A DNA stretch of 64,000 nt, from contig JASVEC010000019.1 of assembly GCA_030770535.1 (NCBI GenBank), positions 1-64,000 of the forward strand, read 5' to 3'. The notes below the pieces were generated by a model. The model worked only from the letters and a program-made list of their open reading frames with translations, was not told the origin of the DNA and did no database searches. Positions within the stretch are counted from its first letter, which is position 1; each line of letters begins with the position of its first letter. This document shows positions 1-11,942 of this stretch, one piece after another. This stretch comes from Batkoa obscura. Lineage: Eukaryota > Entomophthoromycota > Entomophthoromycetes > Entomophthorales > Batkoaceae. The translations under genes were made by a program, and so were the position numbers.

Positions 1-60
1 TAATTGAGGGTAATATAAAAATATATATATAAAATTGCAATAATAAACTTTAATTGCTTT

Positions 61-1385
61 TTAAATGGTAAAATGGGTAACAAGGTCTTCCTTAAACTCA
101 ATCTCAGCTCCCATCTTTTCCAATGCCTGTTCTATATCTTTCCCAATCGGAAACTGAGTTTCTAGCCATTTTAATTTGCTCAATGCTTGTTGAAATTCAT
201 GTTCTGATAAATTGTATTTTTCACTCGGGATATCTTCTACCTTATAATTATAACCATATTCCATATTAGTTTTTTGAATGTGAGAAGTATACTAACGAAT
301 ACTTCTGTAAACACACGTCCATAAGTAGTGGTATGCATTTCAGCTCTACGAATATAAGGAAGGTTGTCAGTCTCTTTATGATCGACGCTAATATTGTTTT
401 GTTGTAAGCTGGGTGGCATTCTGATATTGAATACTTCTGGCGAAAATTTAGAACTTAGGTCTGGGGAGCTTAATTTCAAAATTAAAAATAACAACGATAG
501 CCCTTTCCACAATTTTTTTATTTCGTTTTTTTTTATAGTACTGAATCTTATCATTCCTTCTTCACAGTCAAGCGTTTGGAGCATCCTTACTGCTGTAATA
601 TAATGACCTACTGCTAAATCGAAATCAAATAACGCTATGCAGTTGTAAGTTAAAAAGCCTAAGGCTATGATTGTATCTAACTCTGGAGCTACATAAGCTT
701 GAGTTAATAATTTCCTGGCTTTTTTCATGTTGTTAAAATATAACTCATTATAATTAGGATCTTCTGGATGGATAGTAAATCGGGCTAATATAGAGATAAA
801 AGTATAAGAAAGGATCGATGGATTCTTTTTTCTCACTATTCCGTTGACCCTTTCTTTTGATAACCATAAACTATAGACATCTATCACGCTTAAAAATACT
901 AGAGCCCCCCTCTCAAAAAATCGGCCATAGTTTAAGCTTAGTTTGGTATCCTTTCCTTTATCTATATTGCTTTTATTATAGTTTTTATTCATGTTTGAGA
1001 TGAAATTGAATAGGGAGGTTTCAAAATTACTGATTTGTTGAACTAAATTTTCTTCATTTTCGATTTTCAAACTCTCATTTCTACTTCTTTCAGTTTTTCA
1101 TAAACCCAAGTAAGATAATCTAACCACGATCATAAGAAAATTATTGTTATAACGCTTATTCTTCTACTTACCTTTAAACGGATTAACATCTAACGAATGC
1201 CATGCTTTACTAACTTCAAAATAAATGATGTATTTTCTAATTATTCGCTCAAGCTGATCAATTCGAAATTTGATTTCATCCACTTTACTCCGTATTTTTA
1301 TCCTGTCTCTACTTTGTCTGTTTGCCTTGGTATTTTTATCATTCAAAATCTGCTCAGCTGTTATTGTTTTGAATGTAATATTCAT
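61..1385 (-). CDS. Fungal-specific transcription factor-like protein without visible Zn2Cys6 cluster
   Basis: The central exon (about 297-1090) encodes a helical stretch like the fungal transcription factor middle homology region: repeated patterns such as KARKLLTQAYVAPELDTIIA and an HYITAVRMLQTL helix. The last exon is 61-240, joined through a clear 56-nt intron (241-296, GTTAG..ATAAG, with an ACTAAT branch site) in phase 0; the stop is TAA at 61-63. An upstream exon (about 1172-1385) holds a basic stretch followed by a coiled-coil-like helix (RIDQLERIIRKY), the position where a linker and dimerisation helix normally follow a Zn2Cys6 cluster, but it contains no cysteines and no cluster was found before it. 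The junction between this exon and the central one did not fit phase cleanly with the donor at 1171, so that intron is uncertain. It may be a regulator lacking a DNA-binding domain, or a decayed gene. Confidence 0.55.
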
Positions 1386-2991
1386 TTAAAAAGCATTTTT
1401 TATTTTCTCATTTTTATGCAAAAAATTGATTTTTTTGTTGTGCCATTTTGCCCAAAATTATAATAAAGTTATAAAAAATGGATTGCAACAATATCTTATT
1501 TATATCGAGTTTTAATAATTAAAGAGAAAACCGTCATTAAGTAATAGTATAAAAAGATGATACATAGAATAAATAAATTCAAAAGTAATTAAAACTCACA
1601 ATTTTTTTGTTCTAATTTAAAATATTCAAATCTAAAAAGCTAAATCTTAGCAAATGATGCCATCCATAAAGTAGATAACCAAAATTTTAAAATTTTAATA
1701 CTGTTAAATACTTACAGCTATTGCAACTCTTTTGTGATAATTTAGCCTCCTACTTAAGAAAAAAACTTATGCCAAAATATGGCTAAAATTGGGGATCAGG
1801 TTTTAAAAATTGACTATATAAAAAAGTTAATTAAAGCTATCACCAAAAAAAGTTCCAAAATCTGTAAACAAAAAAAAAGAACAAGTTTATAAATATTTTT
1901 TTAAAATCAAGGCCGTGTCAACTAAGCCATCAATTCTGATGCCAACTTTACTCATATAATTGAGTCTGACTCCTCAAAGAAGGATGCTCAAATACTGTAG
2001 CATGAACAAAAGCATGAGCACCAATTTCTGGTCGCTTATGATCTAAAATATGGTCATTAATTCTATTATTATTTGTGAATAAATGTTTAGATGAATTCCG
2101 ATATATTGCAAAAATGGATTTAGCCTTTATAAACTAAGATAACACACAACTTAATTGTAAAATATAAAAGAAGCCCTAGTTTACCATCTGCGTTAATATC
2201 GTTACTATGAAAAAAGTAGTATAGGCTAATTGATTAAGAGGATGATAAAGCATTTTTCGGTTTGGTTAGCTGTGTGTGACTTTTTAATAAAATTAATAAA
2301 TGTGTACTAATGACTTTAAAATAAGCACAATGAGTGAAATAGTGATTGTTTAATAATAACATATTTAGTAATGACCTACCTTATTTACTGTTTATATATT
2401 TTGAAATTAAGCATTCATAAAAATTAATGAATTAATTAAAAGAGTGAGATGAAATTTCAAATATTTAATTTGAAATTTGAAGTGAATAAAATTAGTTATA
2501 ATTCAAAGCATTTTTTGGCTGTAACATTTAACTTTTTAAGCTGGCATATTTATGCTTGTTTCATTTAGGGAAATTACACAGAATAAAGAGATTTTGTCAA
2601 AATAAGGCTAAGTATATAAGCTGTAGCTTTTATATATTAACTATTCAATATATTAATGTAGCAAATATGTGAACCTCGATTTATACCATAACGATTTAAC
2701 TAATTAGTTCTACTTTCGTAAATTAAAAGCTATAGATAAAATAATAGAGTTAAAATAAAGGAACCTCTTATATTAGCTATAATTAAAATAAGCATAAAAA
2801 AGGTTAAATTTTCTAAAATTTATTTTCAAATGGTGGCACACCTTAAAACAATGCATTAAAAAATCAAATTCATTTAATGATTTTAGATACATTAATGCTT
2901 TAAAAAACAAAGCTAGCTAGTATATAAACTACTAAAATGTCTCAAAATTTATTTCCACATTTTCTACCTTTTTATTTATCTATAAAATATC
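1386..2991. other. AT-rich intergenic region with one possible coding remnant
   Basis: No complete gene is seen. On the - strand about 1966-2146 there is an open stretch of roughly 60 codons, ending in TAA and lacking a start codon, with a protein-like composition (RPEIGAHAFVHATVFEHP). It could be a decayed exon. A TATATAAA at 2921-2928 is placed to serve the GPCR gene downstream. Confidence 0.4.
2921..2928 (+). promoter_or_regulatory. TATA-like box upstream of the GPCR gene
   Basis: TATATAAA lies 63 nt before the ATG at 2992. A second TATAAAAT at 2981-2988 is too close to the ATG to place a transcription start before it. Confidence 0.35.
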
Positions 2992-3924
2992 ATGTTAAAT
3001 AAAGTAGGCTTATACGTATGCTTTATTATAATATCTCTTTTAGGAGTTATAGCGAACTCCATCATTCAATTTATCTTATATAATTGTCCAAAGCTAACTT
3101 TAAACTTACGAATAGTATCCTTAAACTCGATAAATGATTTAATAATAAGTATAATGAGTGTTATATTTTATATTTATTTACTTATAGCTGATAAACCGCC
3201 AACTGGTTCTTTAACTCAAATCATCGGCGCTTTTTACACTATTTTTATATTCACTTCAGTCACTTTAGTTGGTTTATTTACTATCGAGAGGTATCTAAAA
3301 GCTTGTTTTAAATATTCTTTGGATATGCTACTTATAAAAATTATAGTTATTCTGATGGCTTCAGTAATAAGTATCTCGAGTGTCACTCTAGCAATTTTAG
3401 GAGAATATCAATTTGATGGTCAAGAATTTTATCATATTAGTGAAGATGGCAGCTTTGGTAGTTTTGTAAAAATGTTGAGTTTAACAGTATACACTGTTGT
3501 TTTATGTATTATTATCTTTTGTTACATCCATATCAGTATTTCAATCAACAAAAAAATTCGCCCAATCTCCTTTTTTGGTATTGCTTCGGCATCATCAATG
3601 ATTAATAATAAGCCAATTTATGTAAAGCAAACAAAATCTGAAGTTTCACTCTCTGTCGTGTATCGTAGCATCATTATATTATTGTTGTATACTTTTTTAC
3701 TTTTGCCCCAAATTATCAACTTTATTTGGACTGCTGTTCCAGATACCGACCCTACTGATTGGCTACAAGAGTTATCATCGATCTTATTAATATTGATTGT
3801 TTTAGTCAATCCTCTACTTACTCTTACTTTACATTCTAACTTATCTGGTCGACTTGTTTCCTATTTTTATGGGTCAAGGTATTCTACTGGTATATGCAAT
3901 CCTCGTTTTACAACTCAATCATAA
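2992..3924 (+). CDS. Rhodopsin-like (class A) seven-transmembrane receptor
   Basis: Intronless 310-aa integral membrane protein, predicted plasma-membrane receptor. Seven hydrophobic segments are visible. TM1 carries the GVIANSI pattern (GxxxN), TM2 has SLNSINDLI with the conserved acidic residue of the LxxxD motif, TM3 ends in TIERYLKA, equivalent to the D/ERY motif, and TM7 ends in LVNPLLTLTLH, equivalent to NPxxY but with Thr at the Tyr position. A long loop of about 40 residues precedes TM6. The family link rests on these motifs; ligand and G-protein partner cannot be read from sequence. Rhodopsin-like receptors are uncommon in Dikarya, so it supports an early-diverging fungus. The neighbouring gene is convergent on the - strand, 74 bp away. 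Confidence 0.75.
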   Translation: MLNKVGLYVCFIIISLLGVIANSIIQFILYNCPKLTLNLRIVSLNSINDLIISIMSVIFYIYLLIADKPPTGSLTQIIGAFYTIFIFTSVTLVGLFTIERYLKACFKYSLDMLLIKIIVILMASVISISSVTLAILGEYQFDGQEFYHISEDGSFGSFVKMLSLTVYTVVLCIIIFCYIHISISINKKIRPISFFGIASASSMINNKPIYVKQTKSEVSLSVVYRSIIILLLYTFLLLPQIINFIWTAVPDTDPTDWLQELSSILLILIVLVNPLLTLTLHSNLSGRLVSYFYGSRYSTGICNPRFTTQS

Positions 3925-3998
3925 TAAATAATTTATTTAATTTAAACTTTTAAAAACAAATAAACATCTTAATCTCAATTTAGTTTCTTGCTTTTTTT

Positions 3999-5150
3999 TT
4001 AATTATCAAATTTATCTTTAAACTCTTTAACATTCAATAGTAGCTTCTCGGCCATCACTATCGAATTTGGGAATACCCCCTCTGGATTTGGATGATCGTT
4101 TAAACTTTCTAAAAAACTTTCAATATAGCCTTGAATCGCATTGGCTCTTTTAACAGCTTCTTTAATAGATAGCTTACCATGGGTAGAGCGAGGCTTAGGT
4201 GGCGGTGAAGGCTGTTTAGATATCAGGGGTGGTGCAGCTATAGTAGAAGGAGGTAGGATAGGTTCAGGAATGATTAAAGACTCTATATCATTAAAAAAAG
4301 AAGGGGATATGGGTTGATTTAAATGTGTTTTCATAGGAGAAAGTAATTTGATTGGGCTTAATGCTGGTTTTATTTCTGCCGTTAATTTTGGTTTGTTATT
4401 ATTCGTTATACCTTTTCTTTTTATATATTGTCGCTTTTGTGGCTTTTTTATAGCTAATAGAGAGTTAGTGTTGATTTACATGATATAAATAAGGTTACGT
4501 TCTGTTGTCTTAAGTTGTGGTTTTTCTATCTTATAATCATTTTCGATTTCTTTGATTTCAGTTATTTGGTTATAGGGTACTTTATTTGTCCTTCGCCCTC
4601 TGAGTGTAGTGAACTTTGGTGGCGAGTTCATTTCTTCATTTTGTTTTATATCGTCTTTACTATCTTTCTTCAAATTTTTTGAAGTTTTAGACTCTGACTT
4701 TCTACTCTTTTTGAATTCCGGAAGCTCAGTATCTGATCCTCCTTTTTTATTTTTGAAAGTGTATGCTTTATCTGGCCTGTATGTTCTATAAAATAGTTAA
4801 TTTGTTATTCATTTTTTAAAACTAAATTCAAACCTTGCTGAAGTTCTTTCATTTACCTGATGACTCTCTGGTGAACAAAACTCGCAATAATAAATTGATG
4901 GCTCATTATTCTCATCAACTCCCATACATCTCATATGTTGCCAAACTAAGCACTCTTCACATTGAATGAATTTTATGTAAGAAGCTAAATTGTCATTAGG
5001 TTTAGATTAGTAAAATCGAAATCAAAAGCATTACCCTTATTTTCACAAACACATCTAACTTGGCCATCTTCGTTCCCTTGGGATGAGTCAGCTAATTGAG
5101 AAAGAGATAAGCATAAATTGAAATTTTTGAAATTGAGAATACATACACAT
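3999..5150 (-). CDS. PHD-finger protein (five exons)
   Basis: Exons 5147-5150, 5035-5091, 4834-4984, 4499-4785, 3999-4453 on the - strand sum to 954 nt, giving 317 aa; every junction is GT..AG and stays in frame. The start is MSDSSQGNEDG, with the first intron after only four coding bases. The PHD finger lies at about residues 13-70: CVC, then CEEC, H, CMG and a final YYCEFC, spacing typical of Cys4-His-Cys3 fingers that read histone H3 tails. It is split by a 50-nt intron after the first Cys pair. The remainder is low-complexity and Lys-rich (about 80-220), then a Pro-rich patch (PSPPPKPRS) and a helical C-terminal segment (KEAVKRANAIQGYIESFLES). Likely nuclear chromatin reader, perhaps a subunit of a deacetylase or methyltransferase complex; the exact complex is not identifiable. 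Confidence 0.8.
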
Positions 5151-5782
5151 TTTTAGGTAAAAAATCAAAGAACATCTATTGAATTTTTTACTAAATCATT
5201 TTTCTAAAATAATAAGCCATTTCTAATTTGTTGAGAAAAGTTAATTAGAAATTTAAATTTTGAATCCTATTTTTTTGCAGTAATTAGAATCTTTTTGGTT
5301 TTTGCTGCTTTTTATCATTGCTGATTGTGGTGTATAAATTAGTTATTCAACTAAAGTTTATAATACTATAGTTAATTTATAACTTCAGCAATTTTCAATA
5401 AACTTTGTATATTTTGGCGATTAAGTTATGTATCTAAACCAAATAAATTCCCGAAAATTGACATCATGTAATATTACATAGCTATCTTATAAAACTAAGT
5501 GTTTTAGTATATGAATATTTACTTAATAAAAGAAACTAATAGCTTCTCAAGTTGGTACTTTTTTAAAGTATATTATTAATTAAATCGAAGCTAAATATAA
5601 AAAGCGTTTTCACTTGTATTTAAATAAAAAGTATTAAATAATGGCAGGAGTTTTAAAATAAATGCTATTGTTATTATAAAATGATAATAGGTCGCCTACA
5701 AATTATAGCTTTAAATCATTTATTCAAGTATTTTATAGAAATTGCTTAAAGGAAGATAGAGATGAAGATTTATATTGTACGT
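5151..5782. other. Intergenic spacer, nothing recognised
   Basis: About 630 bp of AT-rich sequence between the PHD gene start and the 3' end of a P450 pseudogene. No open frame, repeat family member or RNA gene was seen. Confidence 0.5.
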
Positions 5783-7357
5783 TCAGATCTTAGTGAACTT
5801 GACCTTTAAGTCTTTAGGACTAAATAGGCCTAAAGATGGTAAAATAGGATAGTTATAATGTGGTGAATTCTCGGGTAGAGAGACATTAAATTCGAGCAAC
5901 AAAGCTATCAAAAACACTTTTTGCTCTAATAAAGAAAACTGATTGCCTAAACACATTCTAGCTCCATAACCAAAAGTAAGTAACAAACTGGTCATTTTTT
6001 TGTTGGTTTTGGTTTTGTTATCTTCAGTCATTAAGAAGCGTTCAGGTTCAAATTCTTCTGGATTTTTAAATAAAACTGGGTCCTTCATTGCAAGCCCTAA
6101 GTGTAACATGATTGATTGATTAGTATCCACAACTAAATTACTTTCTAAGGTAACTGGTCGATTTGGTTTGCGGCTAAGTATAGGTACTACTGGTATAGAT
6201 CTCAAAGTTTCATAAATTATGGCATCTAGATAAACAATTCATTTAAAATAGTTTGGTTCAAATTTAGGTCTTTCAACGTGCCCTTTGGTCCCAATACATC
6301 TTTTATTTCTTGTCTCAATTTGTGTTGGATTTCCTACTCTTTAGTTAGTATAATAATTATTGCTAATTAATTTTTATTACTGGATATTTAGCTAAATAGT
6401 ATATAGCTGAAGTTAATGTATGGGCAGTTGTGTCATGTCCAGCGATAAAAAATATGATGGCATTATTCTAAAATGTAAAAAATAAGAAAAGAGTTATCTT
6501 AAAATGAAACCAGTAATTACTATAATTAACTCATCAGTAAGTCCCTCCAATTCATCATCAGAAGATTGTATCATTAATGATAACAGATTGGAACCTTTTT
6601 CATTATCGTTAGATACAGCCAATTTTTTTCTTTCGTCATCAACTAGTCCTTTTATATAGCTACGAAACTTAGCAGTATCACTATATAATTTCATTCTTGA
6701 TGGAAAGGGAAAGTAATTTAAAAAAGGTAACATAAGAAACAAAGGGTTTAAGATTTCATTCATGAGGTTATTATATAAGTGAGCCATCTCATTATCTTGA
6801 TTACTGATAGTATTAAAATCGATATCAAACACAGCTAGCCCTAAGCTATCTAAGGTACCAGCTTTAAAAATTTCCATAACCTCAATTTCTTGGTTGCTAG
6901 CATTCTGGATTTTATCACAAATTTTATTTGCCACAGTTATAAAAATTTCTAAATCCCATCCCCTTTTAAATGCTGGATTAACTACTTTTTTATGTACTTT
7001 CCACTTCTTTTTATCCACTTCAGCAATATTTTCTCTTATTAACCCAAAGTCATTCATCATTTCATTCTGATTAATCTTAACAAAAGTCTCATCATTAAGA
7101 AGTATCTTTTTAATGATATCCATGTCTTTTTACCAATATAAACCATCGACCTAGAAATATACTTATGAATCGGTTTTTGAGAATAAAGGATTAATTAAGA
7201 GTTCGTCTCTCAATTGACCGGAGGTTTGAAGTAATATATGATACAGCATCATTAATGTGCTCACACTTGGTAATTGAGATACATTTTTATTTAGCCGAAG
7301 CTTGAAATAAATGTAGGAAAATGAAAGAATAGTAGATAATAAAATATATAAAATCAT
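5783..7357 (-). pseudogene. Cytochrome P450, apparently broken by single-base indels
   Basis: Paralogue of the intact P450 at 28637-30219, with the same three exons (6521-7357, 6381-6467, 5783-6333) and the same intron positions. Family marks remain: N-terminal membrane anchor, I-helix AGHDTTAH, ETLR of the K helix, PERF, and the haem-binding FGYGARMCLGNQ with the Cys ligand. Relative to its paralogues it has lost one base near 7165-7175, gained one A near 7125-7130, and lost one A near 6240. All three sit in short A runs or next to them, so they may be real inactivation or uncorrected read errors; exon 1 is exactly as long as in the intact copy because the first two cancel. If the indels are errors this would be a functional ER haem mono-oxygenase of unknown substrate. 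Confidence 0.8.
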
Positions 7358-7391
7358 TTTTTGACTTTTTCTTTAGAATTTATAATATTTC

Positions 7392-7399
7392 TTTTTATA
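7392..7399 (-). promoter_or_regulatory. TATA box of the P450 at 5783-7357
   Basis: TATAAAAA on the - strand, about 35 nt before the ATG. The two other P450 copies have the same motif about 33-35 nt before their ATGs (28596-28603 and 35789-35796), so the promoter was duplicated with the genes. Confidence 0.55.
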
Positions 7400-7793
7400 C
7401 TTAAACTTTGATATTGTTTTTTAAAACTATACAGTGTTCATGTTTTAATTTATCTTGAATAGGTTGATAGATAAATTTATTTTTCAAAAATTCGGATGTC
7501 TGTTGCTCCGTTAAGCCAATTATATTACCCCTCAAAATTTTATAGAATTTGAAATGGGACTACTTGAATAATAAAGTGAAAACTGTTTTAGATTTAATAG
7601 TTTATTTAAATCAACATCGAGTTTAATAAAAATACCGCATTATTCTGAAATCAGTATTAATTTATAAGTATGTTGCTAGTATTATTTTTTATAAAAACTA
7701 CATAGCCAACAATATCGGGTCCATTATAAAGAAAGACCTGTGTTTTCCTTTATAGTTAATTCAAAGCTTAAAAAGTATATTATATTGAGTACA

Positions 7794-7889
7794 TGAGGGT
7801 GTTTTTTTCCATCCTTTTTTCTATCTTTTAAGCGTTACCTAAGCGGAAAAATTGTTGGTAAGATTCTTAAACCTAAAAATATATCCCCA
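7794..7889 (-). mobile_element. Miniature TIR element, copy 1 (family description here)
   Basis: Reference entry for the family. Consensus about 100 bp; ends TGGGGATGT and ACATCCCCA form an inverted repeat of roughly 10-15 bp. The body is not palindromic. On the strand called + it runs: TTTAAGAATTTTACTAAC, then CACTCAAATAGCGCTTAAAA, then GAAAAAGTAATGAAGCC. It has no coding capacity of its own. Flanks often show a 2-bp match (TA/TA, sometimes AA/AA or TT/TT), consistent with a short target-site duplication. This copy begins TGAGGGTG and ends ATCCCCA. Confidence 0.75.
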
Positions 7890-8535
7890 TGTTTTAGTTT
7901 ATTTTATTGTAGTATTAAAAGCTATAATATTTGGTAAAATATTGGTAAAAGCAGGAATTTATAAAAAATATATTGTCATGTTTTTTTGAGTTTTATTTAT
8001 TTGTACATTTTCCATACATAAAATCAATAAAATAAGTAAATATTGAAATAGAAAAAGATAACCCCATACAAAAGTATTTATTTATTTATTTATTTAGACC
8101 AAGAATATACCAACGTATTTTTATCTCAGTATTTAATCAAGAAAGTCATTTACTTTATTTACAATGGGCAAGTAGTGAAGCAAAAAACATTTCTACATTG
8201 ATTTTGAAATTTAAACCAAAGTAAATGAAAAAGCATTTTCAATTATAGTCTAGCTTTAAGACGTTCATTTATAGCAATTTTTAAATACTCTTAGCTACTA
8301 AAATAGTAAAAAACAAAAGCTACATTTTAATGAAAACTTTGTCAAAGGGGGACTTTCTGATAAAAAGCTTTGACTACTTTTTTTGAAGGGAATCTGTGCT
8401 CAGTTTTTCCATTAATATGGGCAAGTTTAAAAGCTTGATGAAAATTAACAATGAAATTTTCCATATCACTTCTTTTTTCATTTTCTATGTAGCGTGAATT
8501 TTTGAAATTTTTAATTAATGAATGATAAAAAGCAT

Positions 8536-8633
8536 TGGGGATGTATTTTTGTGTTTAAGAATTTTACTAACAAGTTTTCCACTCAAATAGCGCTTAAAGA
8601 TAGAAAAAGTGATGCAGCCAAAAAACATCCTCA
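8536..8633 (+). mobile_element. Miniature TIR element, copy 2
   Basis: Ends TGGGGATG and CATCCTCA; the body has the complete CACTCAAATAGCGCTTAAA core. Confidence 0.8.
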
Positions 8634-8681
8634 TTATTGTGAATAATTAAAAATTAGGCAAAAAAGCAACTGATTTCATAA

Positions 8682-8781
8682 AGGGAGTGTTTTTTTCGGC
8701 TTTATTATTTTTTCCATTTTTAAGCACTATTCGAGTGGAAAACTTGTTAGTAAAATTCTTAAACAAAAAAATATATCCCCA
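8682..8781 (-). mobile_element. Miniature TIR element, copy 3
   Basis: Left end degraded (AGGGAGTG), right end ATCCCCA. It lies only 48 bp from copy 2, in the opposite orientation. Confidence 0.75.
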
Positions 8782-9585
8782 CATCTCGTATTTGATTCAC
8801 AATTTTTGTTGAAAATCTAAATTAGACAAAAATTGAACTAAACTTTTAAACTTATATACATATATATATGACAACAAATATTTTATAATAGATTTAGATA
8901 AATGCACAATATTATTATTAAAGCTATTATTAAATATCTGTACTTATGGGTTTATTAATAACATTATTACTACTGATGTTTACCTATTATTATTTTAATT
9001 ATAGTCTTTTTTAAATTAGTTTTTTTACTTTTTAGTTATTACTTATTACTTAATTTTAATTTATATTTAAAGAGCAATTTCAAAACCAATGTTATTAAAA
9101 CTAAGAATAAAAAATATATAAATCTTATTTTTTTTTAACAAAGCAGAAAAATTAAAGTATTTTTTTTATAACATTTTAATTTTTTAAATTAAAATTTTGA
9201 TGTTGAATTTTTTTTAATATAAAATAATATTTTTAAGAACTAAAGATAAGATATTTAAATTAAAGCTAATTTATTTAGTTTTAATTATAACTACAAAGCT
9301 AACTATCAGCTATTTTAAACGGTATCAATTTAATAATTTAAATTAATTTACAAATAAAGTATATTCTATTTGATAAATTCTACAAATTAAATTATTTAAA
9401 AAATCATTTTGATGTTTTGTTTAAATACAAGTTTTATATTTTTAAAAGTATTACGCTATAATTTTACTAAAATTAAAAAACTTTATTCAAGTTGATTCTA
9501 TTTGGGATTTTCTACTATTAAATTATTTAAAAAAAACATCATCCCATATCTAAATTGAATTTATCTTATTCAAAAATTGAACATT

Positions 9586-9683
9586 TGAGAGTGTTTTTTG
9601 ACTTCATTACTTTCTCCATTTTTAAGCATCATTTGAGTGGAAAATTTGTTAGTAAAATCCTTAAACACAAAAATACATCCCTA
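9586..9683 (-). mobile_element. Miniature TIR element, copy 4
   Basis: Ends TGAGAGTG and CATCCCTA; core AAGCATCATTTGAGTGGAAA is well kept. Confidence 0.75.
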
Positions 9684-9898
9684 AATAGTTTATTAAATAA
9701 TAAAAATCAATTATTAAATGTAGATATCACCTAAGTTATTAACAGTTAAATTAATGAACAACTAGAAACAAACAATCATAATAAAAAATAAAACTTATTA
9801 TTATATTACTTATATTATAAAAGTAGTTAATTATAGCTTTGAAGCCAATTACTACTTTTTATGCAGTTATTTATTAACTTAATAATAAATTAATAATA

Positions 9899-9997
9899 CG
9901 GAAATGTATTTTTGTGTTTAAGGATTTTACTAACAAATTTTCCGCTCAAATGATGCTTAAAAATGGAAAAAGTAATGAAGTCAAAAAAACACTCCTA
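9899..9997 (+). mobile_element. Miniature TIR element, copy 5
   Basis: Both ends diverged (CGGAAATG and CACTCCTA) but the body is full length. The open frame that crosses it (9914-10096) is a by-product of the element. Confidence 0.7.
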
Positions 9998-10664
9998 TAT
10001 AACTATAATATTAAAATCATTTATCTATTCAATAGTATATCTGCAATATTGGCTATAAAGCAGTCAACAACAAATATTTTTAATAAAGTTTTGTAAAAAT
10101 ATGGCTTTATCTACATAGCGTTGATTAGTATTGATACATAGTTTATATTATTAAAAACCTTTCTAATCCGGAGATTTATATTAAATCTAATAGAAATTCT
10201 GTTAACTTACAATATAAATTGTAACAGAATGATTTAAAATTATGTCAGGTATTTTTTTGCTTTGAATAAAAAATTTATAAAATTTTAAGCAAAGTTTCTC
10301 AACTTTAAAATATTCAAAAATTGAACAAGATAAACATAATTTAGATATCCACATATGTAATATCAGATAATCAAATGAATAAATAAACTAAAATAAAGCA
10401 AGAATAATAAATAGACATATTTACCGATATAGTCAATATTAAGAAAATCCACTTATAACTAAAATTTTGATCTTGATTATTTAGTGACTTTATTTCTTTC
10501 ATTATAAATCAGAAAAGGGTTTATATATACGGTTCAAAGATGTCAATGTAGTTTATAGTTTAAGTATTTGAAAATGAGATTTGATATTTTGGTTTTTGTT
10601 TGATAAAATTCCTACAATACTATAGTAGTTGAAAAATGAGTAACACATCAAAATTAAATATATA

Positions 10665-10760
10665 TGGGGATGTATTTTTTATCTGAGTTTTATTAGTAAT
10701 ATTCTACTCAAATAGCGTTTGAAAAAAGGAAAAAGTGATGAAACTAAAAAAACACACCCA
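10665..10760 (+). mobile_element. Miniature TIR element, copy 6
   Basis: Left end TGGGGATG intact, right end CACACCCA; flanked by TA on both sides. Confidence 0.75.
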
Positions 10761-11280
10761 TATTCTTCTGTCCTACATGTATATTTACCTCTTTTTATGA
10801 ATAAAATTCCAATGCTTTATATCTTTAATAAGAAATAGTTATATCGTTAAAAAAATAACACATTAGTTAATTTTAATGTAAAATGTAATTTGTATTCTAT
10901 TTATAGGAATAATTCAATAAGTAAAAAAGGTTTAAAGTTTCGTAACATTTTAAAAAAAATACAGTTATTATTTCAACTGATATCAAGAAAAGATTAGTAT
11001 AGTTAGACAACTTAAATACTAGTTAAATATTTCAAATAAAATATATGAAAATCAATGATGTAGAATTTAGTATTTTAAAACAAAATTAATTAATGTTTAA
11101 GGTAAATTTTTTTTATCTACTATACAAATTAAGTTAATAATAAAAATATTAATAGTATCGTTGTTGTTGGTAATGTATTAAAATACTCTATAGTTGCCAA
11201 GATTTAAGGGTTGTAAAAGATACAGTAAAATTAATAAGTTGTATATATTTATATAGCATATGATAAATAATAAAGCAACG

Positions 11281-11332
11281 AAATAATAAAACAATAAAAT
11301 AATAAAATAATAAAATAATAAAATAATAAAAT
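11281..11332. repeat. AT-rich microsatellite
   Basis: Tandem units of about 8 bp (AATAAAAT) repeated roughly six times. Confidence 0.7.
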
Positions 11333-11845
11333 GAGGCGGTGATAACAAAGGTAAAGATTAAAATAGAATACTATAACATTCATTACCTTAAGTATCTATA
11401 CTCTACCACTTTCTATAAAGAACTTAATTTACTTTTAATACTCCCATCTAAATATATCAATTATTGAATAATCCCTTACCAGAATATTCATATTTTTAAT
11501 TTAAAATGTTTTAATACTAAATAATAAGTGGTTGATTATCGAATTCATTTATGCAAAAAATAAAAGCAGTAACTTGACATGAGATAAATTGAATTAAAGT
11601 ATTTACCCAGTATTTGGCAGAAAAGAGAAATGGGATGAGCTGATAGTTGCTAGTAAAAGTTACTAATTATAGAATTCTTTTTGAGAAATAAAAGGAATTT
11701 ATTCATAATTAACGGATATAAAGCCAAGGAAAAAAATTAAAAAATTAAATAGTCACAATAAGATATTATCAACTTTCAGTTCAAATTGGAGAAGAAGGTG
11801 GAGATTTTTTTATTGTAAAAAATAATGATGAGATAATTAAAATAG

Positions 11846-11853
11846 TATAAATA
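11846..11853 (+). promoter_or_regulatory. TATA box of the LPMO-like gene
   Basis: TATAAATA, 89 nt before the ATG at 11943. Confidence 0.45.
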
Positions 11854-11942
11854 GACAATGAAATCTTCCACTGGATTATAATATTTAATTTGTTTATATA
11901 AATTAATTTTATAAAAAATTATTAACACATCAATAATACAAA

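Larger units (their letters stand above)
7358..11942. other. Gene-poor 4.6-kb region with six miniature elements
   Basis: Strongly AT-rich. Apart from the miniature inverted-repeat elements listed separately and a microsatellite near 11.3 kb, no gene or recognisable gene fragment is visible on either strand. Confidence 0.5.
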
